DNA of 64,000 nucleotides, from the NCBI GenBank assembly GCA_028767165.1, contig JARACJ010000010.1, forward strand, positions 124,001 through 188,000, given 5' to 3'. Shown in pieces: positions 35,303 through 45,271 of this stretch (the first letter of the stretch is position 1; each line of letters starts with the position of its first letter). Origin of the DNA: Proteobacteria bacterium DTSAM18 (GTDB lineage: Bacteria > Myxococcota_A > UBA796 > GCA-2862545). The translations under genes and the position numbers were made by a program. The notes below the pieces were generated by a model. That model saw only the letters and a program-made list of their open reading frames with translations. It had not been told where the DNA came from and did no database searches.

Positions 35303-35989
35303 CTACTGGTGGTGGAAGATCATCACCACCGACAGCGGCATGGGCAGCTCTTCGGCGTCGACCTCGAACGCCGCCTTCCGCAGCGCCTTGCGCACGTGCC
35401 GGCGCAGCCGCTGGGTGCAGCGGAAGGTGTCGACGTGGTCGACCTCGGTGCCGTCCCACAGGAAGGTGACCGGGCAGGACTCCGGATGGCCCTGCTTGAG
35501 GATCGCCTCCGGGGTGGGGTCGAGCTTGAGGGTGACCACCGGGCAACCCGTCTGGACCTCCTGATCCCTCAGGGAGCCATCGGGCGCGAAGTGCCACTTG
35601 GCCGTGCACTGCTGGCCGCCGTCGCGCCGCCAGTAGTCGGGCAGCGGAGGCTCCACCATGCTCCAGGGGGGCTCGAACACCACGTCGACCCAGACCTCCT
35701 GATCGGCCTCGGCCGGGGCCTCCCAGCGCCACCTGCGCAGGCGCCGGAACATCCAGTCCGCGACGTCCTCGTCGCAGTCGACGGTGGTCATGTCGACCGC
35801 ACGGCCCTTGTCGTCGAGGCGCACCATCACCTGGCAGCGCTGGTCGAGGACGGCCTGATCGAGCAACGCATCCGGGAACGGCAGGTAGCCTCCCCGACGG
35901 AGGGCCGGGCCGGAGGCGGCCTCCTCCTGCGCGCCCGCGGTGGCCGCCAGGAGCGCTGCGATGGCGATGTGGGATACCCGTGATGGCAA
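35303..35989 (-). CDS. Exported protein with two TonB-C-like modules
   Basis: A 228-residue protein with a short signal peptide (IAIAALLAATAGA). The TTG start at 35989 is supported by AGGA seven bases upstream. Two similar halves, each with a strand pair (CQVMVRLDDKGRAVDMTTVDC and CTAKWHFAPDGSLRDQEVQ), a cysteine pair and an Arg-rich helix, resemble the TonB C-terminal fold. It ends VVMIFHHQ. The function is unknown; it may act in the periplasm. It lies downstream of fumC but a terminator separates them. Confidence 0.7.
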   Translation of the reverse strand: MPSRVSHIAIAALLAATAGAQEEAASGPALRRGGYLPFPDALLDQAVLDQRCQVMVRLDDKGRAVDMTTVDCDEDVADWMFRRLRRWRWEAPAEADQEVWVDVVFEPPWSMVEPPLPDYWRRDGGQQCTAKWHFAPDGSLRDQEVQTGCPVVTLKLDPTPEAILKQGHPESCPVTFLWDGTEVDHVDTFRCTQRLRRHVRKALRKAAFEVDAEELPMPLSVVMIFHHQ

Positions 35990-36019
35990 GCGTCGTTCCT
36001 CAGGGGCCAGATAGACGAA

Positions 36020-36046
36020 ACCGGTGGGCCCGACAAGCCCACCGGT
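36020..36046 (-). terminator. Rho-independent terminator of fumC
   Basis: A perfect 10-bp stem (36020-36029 with 36037-36046) and 7-base loop stand 23 bases past the fumC stop. On the minus strand it is followed by TTTCGTC. Confidence 0.65.
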
Positions 36047-36068
36047 ACCGGTCGTGACCTTTCGTGGC

Positions 36069-37466
<1,398 letters not shown>

Positions 37467-37559
37467 GGAAGACCTCCTTGCGGTTTGCTGCCTATAGCCC
37501 TGATGCACCAAGCACAAGACCCCTGTCGCCAGGAAGGTGACAGATCCGGAGGCACCCCC

Positions 37560-38105
37560 ATGCGTCACACCGCCACGGCCATCGTCGCGCTGCTGCTCTC
37601 GCCCCTCGCCCTGGCCACCGAGCCCGAGGGCCAGGCCCCTTCCCTGCCGGCCGAACCCTCGCAGGAGGCCACCGAGGAGCTCCCCACCGAGCCACCCACG
37701 GTGCCCGCGAAGGAAGAGCCCGCCGAGGCCGCGGCCCCCCTGGTCGACGAGATGGTCATCACCACCGAGCCCCTGCAGTACGGCGACGACCGCACCGGAA
37801 GCGAGCTCGAGCGGCAGCTGCGCGACCGCGCGGATCAGCTCCGGGCCTGCCGTGAGCGACACGCCGGTCCCGACGACACGTCCGTGTACCGCTTCCTGCA
37901 GTACCACGTCACGGTGCGGCCCAAGGGCGAGCTGAAGAAGCTGAGGATCCAGTCCTCCACCCGCAGCCAGGCCGTCGACCGGTGCGTCACCGATCTGCTG
38001 GGCAACCTGCGCCTGGAGAAGGACACGCCCCGCTACGACGATCGGTTCGAGGTGAACATCACCTGGAAGAAGCCCGAGGAGCCAGGGGACGCCGAAGCCC
38101 CCTGA
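37560..38105 (+). CDS. Exported AgmX/TonB-C-type protein
   Basis: A 181-residue protein. ATG 37560 follows GGAGG by seven bases. A signal peptide ([10 protein letters not shown]) is followed by a Pro/Glu/Ala-rich linker (20-65) and a C-terminal domain with [30 protein letters not shown] and [14 protein letters not shown], the pattern of the AgmX/PglI C-terminal domain common in myxobacteria (a TonB-C relative with two cysteines). The function of these domains is uncertain; gliding or envelope roles have been proposed for the founding members. Confidence 0.7.
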   Translation: MRHTATAIVALLLSPLALATEPEGQAPSLPAEPSQEATEELPTEPPTVPAKEEPAEAAAPLVDEMVITTEPLQYGDDRTGSELERQLRDRADQLRACRERHAGPDDTSVYRFLQYHVTVRPKGELKKLRIQSSTRSQAVDRCVTDLLGNLRLEKDTPRYDDRFEVNITWKKPEEPGDAEAP

Positions 38106-38250
38106 CAGGCCTCCCCAGGGCAGCGACCGCCACCGGTCCGGTCCACCCAAAAGCCCCGTGCCGCGACGGAAACTCACAAACCTTGTGCATGGGGATGGTT
38201 CAGGTCGCGCCATCAGGCGATAAGCTGATGCGTCTTCTCTGGAGCCTCCC

Positions 38251-39942
38251 ATGGATCGCCGTCAAGCCCACCTCATCGAGACCATCCGCAACAGCGTCAT
38301 CGGCGACGATCAGGTGCTGAACGGGCCCTACGGCCCCCGCCGCGTCACCTACGCCGACTACACCGCGTCCGGCCGGTCCCTGACGTTCATCGAGGACTAC
38401 ATCCGCGACGAGGTGATGCCGCTGTACGCCAACACCCACACGGAGACCAGCGGCACGGGTCTGCAGACCACCCGCTTCCGTGAAGAGGCCCGCGAGATCA
38501 TCAAGACGGCCCTCGGCTGCACGGAGGAGGACTGCCTCATCTTCGCCGGCAGCGGCTCCACCGGCGCCATCCACAAGCTCATCGAGGTGATGAACCTGCG
38601 GGTGCCCTCCGAGCTCGACGCCCAGTACGAGCTGTCGGCGCGGATCCCCGCCGAGGATCGGCCCGTGGTGTTCATCGGCCCCTACGAGCACCACTCCAAC
38701 GAGCTCCCCTGGCGCGAGTCCATCTGCGACGTCGTCACCATCGAGGAGGACGAGCTCGGCCGCATCGACCTGCGGCAGCTCGAGCGCGAGCTTGTCCGCT
38801 ACGCCGACCGCCCCCTGAAGATCGGTTCGTTCTCCGCGGCCTCCAACGTCACCGGCATCGGCACCAACACCCGTGACACCTCCGTGCTGCTGCACAAGCA
38901 CGGCGCGCTGGCCTTCTGGGACTTCGCGGCCGCCGGCCCCTACGTGCAGATCGAGATGAACATGTCCGACTCCGGCGAGGATGGTCACCTCGCCTACAAG
39001 GACGCCGTCTTCATCTCGCCCCACAAGTTCATCGGCGGTCCCGGCACCCCCGGCCTGCTCGTCGCGAAGAAGAAGCTGTTCCGCAACCGCGTGCCGGCCA
39101 TCCCCGGCGGCGGCACCGTGTCCTACGTGGGCTACAACTCCCACCAGTACCTCGACGACATCGAGCACCGCGAAGAGGGCGGCACCCCGGCCATCATCGA
39201 GTCCATCCGCTGCGGCCTCGTGTTCCAGCTCAAGGAGCAGGTGGGCGTCGATGCCATCCGGGAGCGCGAGCACCACTTCATCCGCGAGGCCATCAAGCGC
39301 TGGTCCAAGCACCCCAACATCGACATCCTGGGCAACCACGACGCATGGCGCCTGGGCATCGTGTCGATGCGCATCCTCAACGGCGACAGCAGCCTGCACC
39401 ACAACTTCGCCGTGGCCCTGCTCAACGACCTGTTCGGCATCCAGTCCCGCGGCGGCTGCTCCTGCGCCGGCCCCTACGGCCACCGCCTGCTCGGCATCGA
39501 CCAGCAGACCTCCATCGCCTTCAACAAGGCCATCGACGAGGGCTGTGAGGCGCTCAAGCCCGGCTGGGTCCGCGTGAATTTCAACTACTTCATCTCCGAC
39601 AACGTCTTCGAGTTCATCCTCAAGGCCGTCGAGTTCGTCGCCACCCACGGCCACCGGTTCCTCACGGACTACACGTTCTGCCCTCGCTCCGGCCAGTGGA
39701 TCCACCGTGGCGGCCGCATGACCCCGCCCCAGTCGCTGCACAACATCAGCTACCGGGCCGGCAAGATGCAGTACAGCTCCAAGCACGTCACCGAGCCCGA
39801 CTGGGTGCTCGACGAGTACCTCGACCAGGCCTACGAGGTCATGAAGGATCTGCCCGAGCAGGGCGTGACCGCCGCGATCCCCGTCGAGCTGCAGAAGCAC
39901 TTCGACATGCTGCGCTGGTTCTCCGTCGCCGACGCCAAGTGA
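38251..39942 (+). CDS. Class V PLP aminotransferase, cysteine-desulfurase-like
   Basis: A 563-residue PLP enzyme, longer than SufS/IscS (about 400). The lysine that binds PLP is Lys259 in [13 protein letters not shown], and the cofactor pocket motifs [19 protein letters not shown] and [12 protein letters not shown] are visible. [16 protein letters not shown] (Cys403/Cys405) aligns with the sulfur-acceptor loop of IscS/SufS-type desulfurases. A roughly 100-residue extension containing [13 protein letters not shown] follows the usual C-terminus. It may mobilise sulfur from cysteine or be a lyase of the same fold. The asparaginase-ankyrin gene follows after 19 bases. Confidence 0.85.
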   Translation: MDRRQAHLIETIRNSVIGDDQVLNGPYGPRRVTYADYTASGRSLTFIEDYIRDEVMPLYANTHTETSGTGLQTTRFREEAREIIKTALGCTEEDCLIFAGSGSTGAIHKLIEVMNLRVPSELDAQYELSARIPAEDRPVVFIGPYEHHSNELPWRESICDVVTIEEDELGRIDLRQLERELVRYADRPLKIGSFSAASNVTGIGTNTRDTSVLLHKHGALAFWDFAAAGPYVQIEMNMSDSGEDGHLAYKDAVFISPHKFIGGPGTPGLLVAKKKLFRNRVPAIPGGGTVSYVGYNSHQYLDDIEHREEGGTPAIIESIRCGLVFQLKEQVGVDAIREREHHFIREAIKRWSKHPNIDILGNHDAWRLGIVSMRILNGDSSLHHNFAVALLNDLFGIQSRGGCSCAGPYGHRLLGIDQQTSIAFNKAIDEGCEALKPGWVRVNFNYFISDNVFEFILKAVEFVATHGHRFLTDYTFCPRSGQWIHRGGRMTPPQSLHNISYRAGKMQYSSKHVTEPDWVLDEYLDQAYEVMKDLPEQGVTAAIPVELQKHFDMLRWFSVADAK

Positions 39943-39961
39943 GCCCCTGGGAGACCCCGCG

Positions 39962-41392
39962 ATGAGCGAACCCCGCCGCATCCTGGTGATCTACACCGGT
40001 GGCACCCTGGGCATGGTCCCCTCCGACAAGGGCTACGTGCCCAAGGCGGGGTACCTCGAGCACAAGCTGCGCTCGATGCCCCAGTTCCACGTGCCCGGAG
40101 AGGCGCAGCTCACGCTGCCCCGCTCCGAGGGCGCCCACGCCGCCCGCTACGACATCCTCGAGTACGACCCGTTGATGGACAGCTCCAACATGGGCAACGA
40201 GGACTGGGTGCACATCGCCCAGGACATCGAGCGGCACTACCAGGACTACGACGCCTTCGTGGTGATCCACGGCACCGACACCATGTCCTACACGGCCAGC
40301 GCCCTGTCGTTCATGCTGTTCAGCCTGACGAAGACGGTCATCCTCACCGGGTCGCAGATCCCCATCTCCCAGGTGCGCAACGACGCCGTCGACAACCTGC
40401 TCGGCGCCCTCATCATCGCAGCCGACTACGACATCCCCGAGGTGTGCCTGTTCTTCCGCAGCAAGCTGTGGCGAGGCAACCGCACCCGCAAGGTCGACGC
40501 GGCCGGACTCGACGCCTTCCGGGCGGGCAACATGGACCCGCTCGCCAAGGCAGGCGTGCGCATCTCGGTCGACTGGGATCAGGTGCGCACCCCCACCGAG
40601 GGCTTCTTCCAGGTGCGGCCCATCACCACCCGGCACGTCGCCTCCATCCGTCTGTACCCGGGCATGACCGAGCAGACCCTCGAGCGCATCCTGCAGCCGC
40701 CCCTTCAGGGCGCCGTGCTCGAGACCTACGGCGCGGGCAATGGTCCGGACGCCCGTCCGGAGTTCCTGCGGGTGCTCCGCAACGCCACCGACAAGGGCAT
40801 CGTCTTGGTCAACGTCACCCAGTGCCACCGGGGTACGGTGGCGCCGGACTACGCGGCCGGTCGCGCCCTGCGGGATGCGGGCCTCGTCAGCGGCGGCGAC
40901 ATGACCGCCGAGGCCGCCCTCACCAAGCTCGCCTACCTGCTGTCCCAGGACCCGTCGCCGGACATGGTGCGGACCTTCATGCAGGTCGATCTGCGGGGCG
41001 AGATCACGCCCCTGCCCGTGCACGCGCGTCACAGCTTCCGCGAGCGCCGCTTCCTCCGCTCCATCGCCGAGAGCCTGCCCGACACCACCGAGCAGTCCCT
41101 GTCGCTGGCGCTGTACCCCGTGCTGCTGTGTGCCGCGGCCAAGCAGGCCGACCTGCAGGCCCTCAAGCGCATGGTCCGCGACGGCGCGGTGCTCGACCAG
41201 GGCGACCACGACGGGCGCACGGCGCTGCACCTCGCCGCCGCCGAAGGCCACGACCAGGTGGTGTCCTGGCTGCTCAACCACGGCGCGAACCCCAAGGTGA
41301 CCGACAGGTGGGGACGCACCCCGCTGCAGGAAGCCCGCGCGGCGGGTCACGATGCCACGGTCATGATGCTCGAGGCGCGGGCCGGCGGCTGA
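39962..41392 (+). CDS. Type I L-asparaginase with C-terminal ankyrin repeats
   Basis: A 476-residue protein. The N-terminal 350 residues are a type I asparaginase: nucleophile region YTGGTLGM (Thr12/Thr15), HGTDTMSYTASAL (103-115) with the Thr-Asp of the triad, TGSQIPISQVRNDAVDNLLGAL. It has no signal peptide, so it would act in the cytosol on L-asparagine. Residues about 400-470 form two to three ankyrin units (DGRTALHLAAAEGHDQVVSWLL, GRTPLQEARAAGHDATVMML). This architecture is familiar from vertebrate ASPG. It is in an operon with the class V aminotransferase. Confidence 0.92.
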   Translation: MSEPRRILVIYTGGTLGMVPSDKGYVPKAGYLEHKLRSMPQFHVPGEAQLTLPRSEGAHAARYDILEYDPLMDSSNMGNEDWVHIAQDIERHYQDYDAFVVIHGTDTMSYTASALSFMLFSLTKTVILTGSQIPISQVRNDAVDNLLGALIIAADYDIPEVCLFFRSKLWRGNRTRKVDAAGLDAFRAGNMDPLAKAGVRISVDWDQVRTPTEGFFQVRPITTRHVASIRLYPGMTEQTLERILQPPLQGAVLETYGAGNGPDARPEFLRVLRNATDKGIVLVNVTQCHRGTVAPDYAAGRALRDAGLVSGGDMTAEAALTKLAYLLSQDPSPDMVRTFMQVDLRGEITPLPVHARHSFRERRFLRSIAESLPDTTEQSLSLALYPVLLCAAAKQADLQALKRMVRDGAVLDQGDHDGRTALHLAAAEGHDQVVSWLLNHGANPKVTDRWGRTPLQEARAAGHDATVMMLEARAGG

Positions 41393-41415
41393 CGCCCCGG
41401 GCACGGCGCCGGTAC

Positions 41416-41438
41416 GGGTCCGACCCCGTTCCGGACCC
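41416..41438 (+). terminator. Inverted repeat after the asparaginase gene
   Basis: A 7-bp perfect stem (GGGTCCG with CGGACCC) and 9-base loop stand 24 bases past the stop. There is no T-run; it is a possible terminator. Confidence 0.4.
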
Positions 41439-41565
41439 ACTCCGTCACGGCGCTTGTTGCACGGATGAACCTTGCAAAACTCCTCCACTCCTGTATCTAG
41501 GGGGCGCCGACCCCTACTGGTTTCGGGAGACACGGGTACACTTCGGTACCCGACAGGAGGAGACC

Positions 41566-42393
41566 ATGTTCCGCTTCGCCACCCTGCCCCTGCTTGCAGC
41601 CCTCACCCTCGCCGCATGTGTTCGCACCGAGCCCGGCGATGATGCAACCGTCGAGACCGACACCGGTTCCGAGCCCGTCGAGACCGACACCGGTTCCGAG
41701 CCCGTCGAGACCGACACCGGCATGGTCCACACCGTCGACTGCAACGAAGGCCCCGCCGAGCCCTTCTACGGTGCGTACGGTGAGTCGAGCCCCACCACCA
41801 CCCGCACCAGCACCGATGCCGGCATCGACGCCCTCATCGCGGCCGCCCCTGGTGATGGCGAGGATCCCGTCGAGGTCGACCTGACGATCTCCGGCGCCCT
41901 CGTCACCCACGTGGCCTACGCCGGCGCCAACACGCCGAACAACTACAACCTCATCGACGCCAACGACGCCGTGAACGTCTTCGGCGTGGAGCTCGACGTC
42001 TCCCTCGGCGACACCGTCTCCATGAAGGTCACCGAGCTCACCAACTACTTCGGCATGATCGAGATCACCGCCGCCGAGGAGCTGAGCGTCGACTCCAGCG
42101 ACAACGGCGTGTACATCGTCGACGCCACCACCGCCGCCGTCGCCTACGCGAGCGAGGGCCTGCTCAACGTGCGCGTGCACGGTCAGATCACCTCGGACGA
42201 CGAGCCCTGCGGCAGCAACAACAAGTGCTACGACTACCTGGCGTCCAACGGCCAGGCCTTCATCCTGCGTGTGCCCAACAACCTGAACGGCTACGGCAAC
42301 GGCGACTGCGTGGCCGTCACCAACCCCCTGGGCCAGTTCGGCGGCGACCTGCAGCTCGACGTCCGCGACTTCGACAACATCACGAAGTACTGA
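41566..42393 (+). CDS. Lipoprotein with VETDTG repeats, unknown function
   Basis: A 275-residue lipoprotein. ATG 41566 follows AGGAGG. Signal peptide with lipobox LAAC (Cys18), then an acidic linker of the nine-residue unit VETDTGSEP in two full and one partial copy, then a domain of about 220 residues with four cysteines (two in ...PCGSNNKCYDY). The domain is beta-rich (VNVFGVELDVSLGDTVSMKV), suggesting a small nucleic-acid-binding-like or adhesion-like barrel, but I do not recognise it. It has its own terminator. Confidence 0.8.
   Translation: MFRFATLPLLAALTLAACVRTEPGDDATVETDTGSEPVETDTGSEPVETDTGMVHTVDCNEGPAEPFYGAYGESSPTTTRTSTDAGIDALIAAAPGDGEDPVEVDLTISGALVTHVAYAGANTPNNYNLIDANDAVNVFGVELDVSLGDTVSMKVTELTNYFGMIEITAAEELSVDSSDNGVYIVDATTAAVAYASEGLLNVRVHGQITSDDEPCGSNNKCYDYLASNGQAFILRVPNNLNGYGNGDCVAVTNPLGQFGGDLQLDVRDFDNITKY
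41650..41720 (+). repeat. 27-bp tandem repeat inside the lipoprotein linker
   Basis: Two identical 27-base units and a 17-base partial third unit encode VETDTGSEP. Copy number could change by slippage and alter linker length. Confidence 0.9.
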
Positions 42394-42434
42394 GGCGCAA
42401 GCCCCGTCGAGACCCATCCGTCAGGAGTTCATCA

Positions 42435-42463
42435 GGCCGACCCGATCACCGGGTCGGCCTTTT
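42435..42463 (+). terminator. Strong rho-independent terminator
   Basis: A perfect 10-bp GC stem (42435-42444 with 42450-42459), a 5-base loop and TTTT. It ends the lipoprotein transcript. Confidence 0.9.
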
Positions 42464-42525
42464 ACGTAGGGAGCACCCCCACGTCAGCAGGACCGAACAC
42501 GTCCGACTGCCAAACCTCCCTACGT
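42464..42525. repeat. 10-bp inverted repeat spanning a short leader
   Basis: The arms ACGTAGGGAG (42464-42473) and CTCCCTACGT (42516-42525) are perfect and 42 bases apart. The right arm ends 12 bases before the ATG of the next gene and next to its GGAG site, so pairing could shape its leader RNA or mark a regulator site. Confidence 0.6.
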
Positions 42526-42537
42526 CCGGAGCTCCTC

Positions 42538-43041
42538 ATGCGACCCCTGTGGATGGGCCTTTGCCTCGCGTTGCCCCTCGCCTCCCTCGCCGCACCGCCG
42601 AACGTGCAGGCGCCAGGTGCACGGCCGCCGGCGCCGGAGGTCTCCCCCCTCGCCGAGTCCGTGACCACGCTCTCCAACGGCCTGCCGCCGGTGGTCCGCG
42701 GCCTGCAGGATCTGCTGAACTACGGCCAGGGCGGCGGCAGCATCGGCCCGGCCCAGCTGCGGGAGGCCCAGGAGCTGTACCGGGGCCTGTCGAAGATGTC
42801 GGCAGCCGCCGGGGAGGCCACCGAGCACCTGATGAAGATGCCCGAGCAACAGGTCGCCTACGAGCTGCTGAAGAGCATCTCCGCGGATCTCGACACCTCG
42901 AAGGCACTGCTGCGGGCCTCGACGGCCAACCTCGCGAGCCTCGAGCAGGCCATCAAGCGGGGCACCTTCACCAAGGTGGCGGCCAAGGCCGCGAGCGCCC
43001 AGAAGACCGTGAACCAGCTCGGCAGCGTGGCGCAGTTCTAG
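42538..43041 (+). CDS. Exported helical protein of unknown function
   Basis: A 167-residue protein. ATG 42538 has GGAG six bases upstream. Signal peptide (LCLALPLASLA) cut before APPNV, a Pro/Ala-rich stretch, then almost entirely helical sequence (LREAQELYRGLSKMSAAAGEATEHLMKM) with long heptad-like runs. It has no cysteine. I do not recognise a family. Convergent with the penicillin-acylase-type gene. Confidence 0.65.
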   Translation: MRPLWMGLCLALPLASLAAPPNVQAPGARPPAPEVSPLAESVTTLSNGLPPVVRGLQDLLNYGQGGGSIGPAQLREAQELYRGLSKMSAAAGEATEHLMKMPEQQVAYELLKSISADLDTSKALLRASTANLASLEQAIKRGTFTKVAAKAASAQKTVNQLGSVAQF

Positions 43042-43075
43042 CGGGCTCCCCGCCACGCCGTCCGCCCGGGCCGCG

Positions 43076-45220
43076 CTAGCTGCCCAGGGGGGGTCCGATG
43101 GGCAGCCACTCCTTGTGCACCCAAGCGTCGATGCCGGCCCCGTAGCCCGGCCCCAACCGCCGCTCCGACGCACCGCCGGCCATGTTGTAGCGCCCCCCCT
43201 TGCGGCTGAAGTCCATCAACAGGTGGAACATCGGGCCACCGCGCATCGTCTCGCCGAAGGCCTCGATGGTGCGGGTCTGGAACAGGCTGGTGGGACCGCC
43301 GGGCCAGCGCACGGGCGGCGTGGAGAAGCCCAGCGCCGACGGCAGCCGACCGCCGGTGAGGAAGTGGGTGAACGGCGCCTCCCCCACCATCGGGCCCCGC
43401 TGCCCCTTGGAGGTGCGCCAGGCGGCGTACAGGAGTGGCGTGAGGGCCTGGGCCGAGAGCACCTCGGGTCGTTCGAGCCGGAGAAGGGCATCGAGCTGGG
43501 GCTGGAAGGCCATGAGCAGACCGAGGTCGTCGAGCAGGCCCGCGGTGAGCTCCGCCCCGATGAACCGCTCCATCACCAGGCGACAGACCGCATCGTGCAG
43601 CCCGTGGAACCGGGCGCGGCACGCCGAGGCGGCGGCGGGCTCCATGTCGCTCTGGCGACGGGCCCAGGCCACGAGGGTGCGCACCTCGGGCACGTCCGGC
43701 AGCAGCGGCTCCCACAGGGGCATCATGGCCTCGGCCATGGGGTCGTGCTCCTCCTGGGTGACCCGCCAGGCCTGCTCCTCGGACCAGCGCTCCCGGGTGG
43801 CGAGGCGCTCGTGGAGGCGTTCGTGGCGCCAGGCGGGCTCCGGGAAGGAGGTCCACCCGGGAACCGACTCGTTGCAGGCGACGAGCGCGCCGGATGCGGG
43901 GCGGTGCCAGACGGGACGGGCGGACTCGGGTGCGTGGTGATCGTCGGGACGCCAGTCCCGGGGGCCGGCGCTCACGCCCCGGTGGGAGATGGCGCCGGTG
44001 TGGATCTTGGCGACGTCGCCGTGGTGGTCCACGAAGAGCGCGCCGGTGCTCATGGCCTGGACACTGCGGTGGATCTCGACCATCTCCGCCACGGAGTCGG
44101 CCCGGTGGATGCGGAACTGGGCGGCCGTGTCGCGATCGACCTGCTGCATGCCCCGCCAGCGGACCGCCGGAAGCCGACCCGACGGTGCGTCGGTGGTGAG
44201 CAGCGCGGCACCGTCGGGCAGCCGGTACAGGGTCATCGGCTCCGTTCGGGTGGCCCCGACGACGCCAGAGGGGCCCTCACGGCGGACCTTCACTTGGACG
44301 TTCTCGACGTGGATGGGGTGGGGCCGACCGTCGACCATCGCCACGCCCCCCTGCACGTCGACCCAGCTGACGTCGACGTTGTCGGCGTGGCCGAAGGTGT
44401 AGGTCCAGCCCACCTCGGGCGTGCGGCCGGCGAGGATGTGGGGCAGCCCGGCGGCGCAGACGCCGTACACGTAGCGGCCATCCGCGTAGCGTACGTCGCA
44501 CACGTACAGGCTGGGCGGGAACTGGCCCATCTGCAGGTGGAACTCGGCCAGCAGGATCGGCGCGCCGGAGACCGTGCGATGCCCGGCCAGGGCGAAGCCG
44601 TTGGAGCCGCCCATCGCAGGCGTGCCGAGCAGGGCGTCGTGGGGGGGCCAGTGGATGCGGGTGCCCTGGTCCAGATCGATGGAGGCGGCGTCCGGGCCCA
44701 GCAGGGCCTGCAGGGCCTCGCTGCCGACGCCCATGGCCACCAGCTCCCCCACCGCGAGCTTGGCGAGCTGGGTGGACGAGGTGAGACCGAACCAGCTGAG
44801 CATGCGGTAGGCGAGCAGGATCTCCCGCGGACCCCACCGCAGTGGCGCCTCGCCGAGCGCACGGAAGGCGGCCGGCCGCCCCTGGGCCATGAAGGCGGCA
44901 TTCACGCCGTCGGCGTAGGTCTGCATCCAGGCGCGAACCTCGTCTGGCAGGCGCAGGATGGCCGCGTCGAGCCCCTGATCCAGGCCGAGCAGGCGCACGG
45001 ACCGATCGACCATCCGCGTGAGCCGCTGATCGCCGAGGAGCTCCATCGCCCGCCCCTGCGCCATCCACACCAGCAGGTGCATCTGCAGCATGCGATCGGT
45101 ACCGTGCAGGTAGCCTCGCGCGAACGTGCCTTCCAGCTCATCGTGGGCTTCGATGGTGGGGTATCCCCACTCGTCGCGTGTATAACGAATGGGACCCCTG
45201 GGACCGGGCAGCGTGGCCAA
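43076..45220 (-). CDS. Penicillin-acylase family (S45) Ntn hydrolase without signal peptide
   Basis: A 714-residue protein starting with TTG 45220, supported by GGAGG six bases upstream. It opens IRYTRDEWGYPTIEAHD and GYLHGTDRMLQMHLLVW, the classical N-terminal alpha-chain motif. Ser206 in GGSNGFALAGHRTVSG is the expected autocatalytic nucleophile that becomes the beta-chain N-terminus. Family members deacylate beta-lactams or acyl-homoserine lactones, normally after export. No signal peptide is visible here, so it may be cytoplasmic. Substrate is unknown. Later segments match the family, for example FVDHHGDVAKIHTG and ASGALVACNESV. Confidence 0.88.
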   Translation of the reverse strand: MATLPGPRGPIRYTRDEWGYPTIEAHDELEGTFARGYLHGTDRMLQMHLLVWMAQGRAMELLGDQRLTRMVDRSVRLLGLDQGLDAAILRLPDEVRAWMQTYADGVNAAFMAQGRPAAFRALGEAPLRWGPREILLAYRMLSWFGLTSSTQLAKLAVGELVAMGVGSEALQALLGPDAASIDLDQGTRIHWPPHDALLGTPAMGGSNGFALAGHRTVSGAPILLAEFHLQMGQFPPSLYVCDVRYADGRYVYGVCAAGLPHILAGRTPEVGWTYTFGHADNVDVSWVDVQGGVAMVDGRPHPIHVENVQVKVRREGPSGVVGATRTEPMTLYRLPDGAALLTTDAPSGRLPAVRWRGMQQVDRDTAAQFRIHRADSVAEMVEIHRSVQAMSTGALFVDHHGDVAKIHTGAISHRGVSAGPRDWRPDDHHAPESARPVWHRPASGALVACNESVPGWTSFPEPAWRHERLHERLATRERWSEEQAWRVTQEEHDPMAEAMMPLWEPLLPDVPEVRTLVAWARRQSDMEPAAASACRARFHGLHDAVCRLVMERFIGAELTAGLLDDLGLLMAFQPQLDALLRLERPEVLSAQALTPLLYAAWRTSKGQRGPMVGEAPFTHFLTGGRLPSALGFSTPPVRWPGGPTSLFQTRTIEAFGETMRGGPMFHLLMDFSRKGGRYNMAGGASERRLGPGYGAGIDAWVHKEWLPIGPPLGS

Positions 45221-45271
45221 TCCTCACCTCCGAGGGAGCGCGACCCGGTACCGACGCGAAGGTGGCATCCC

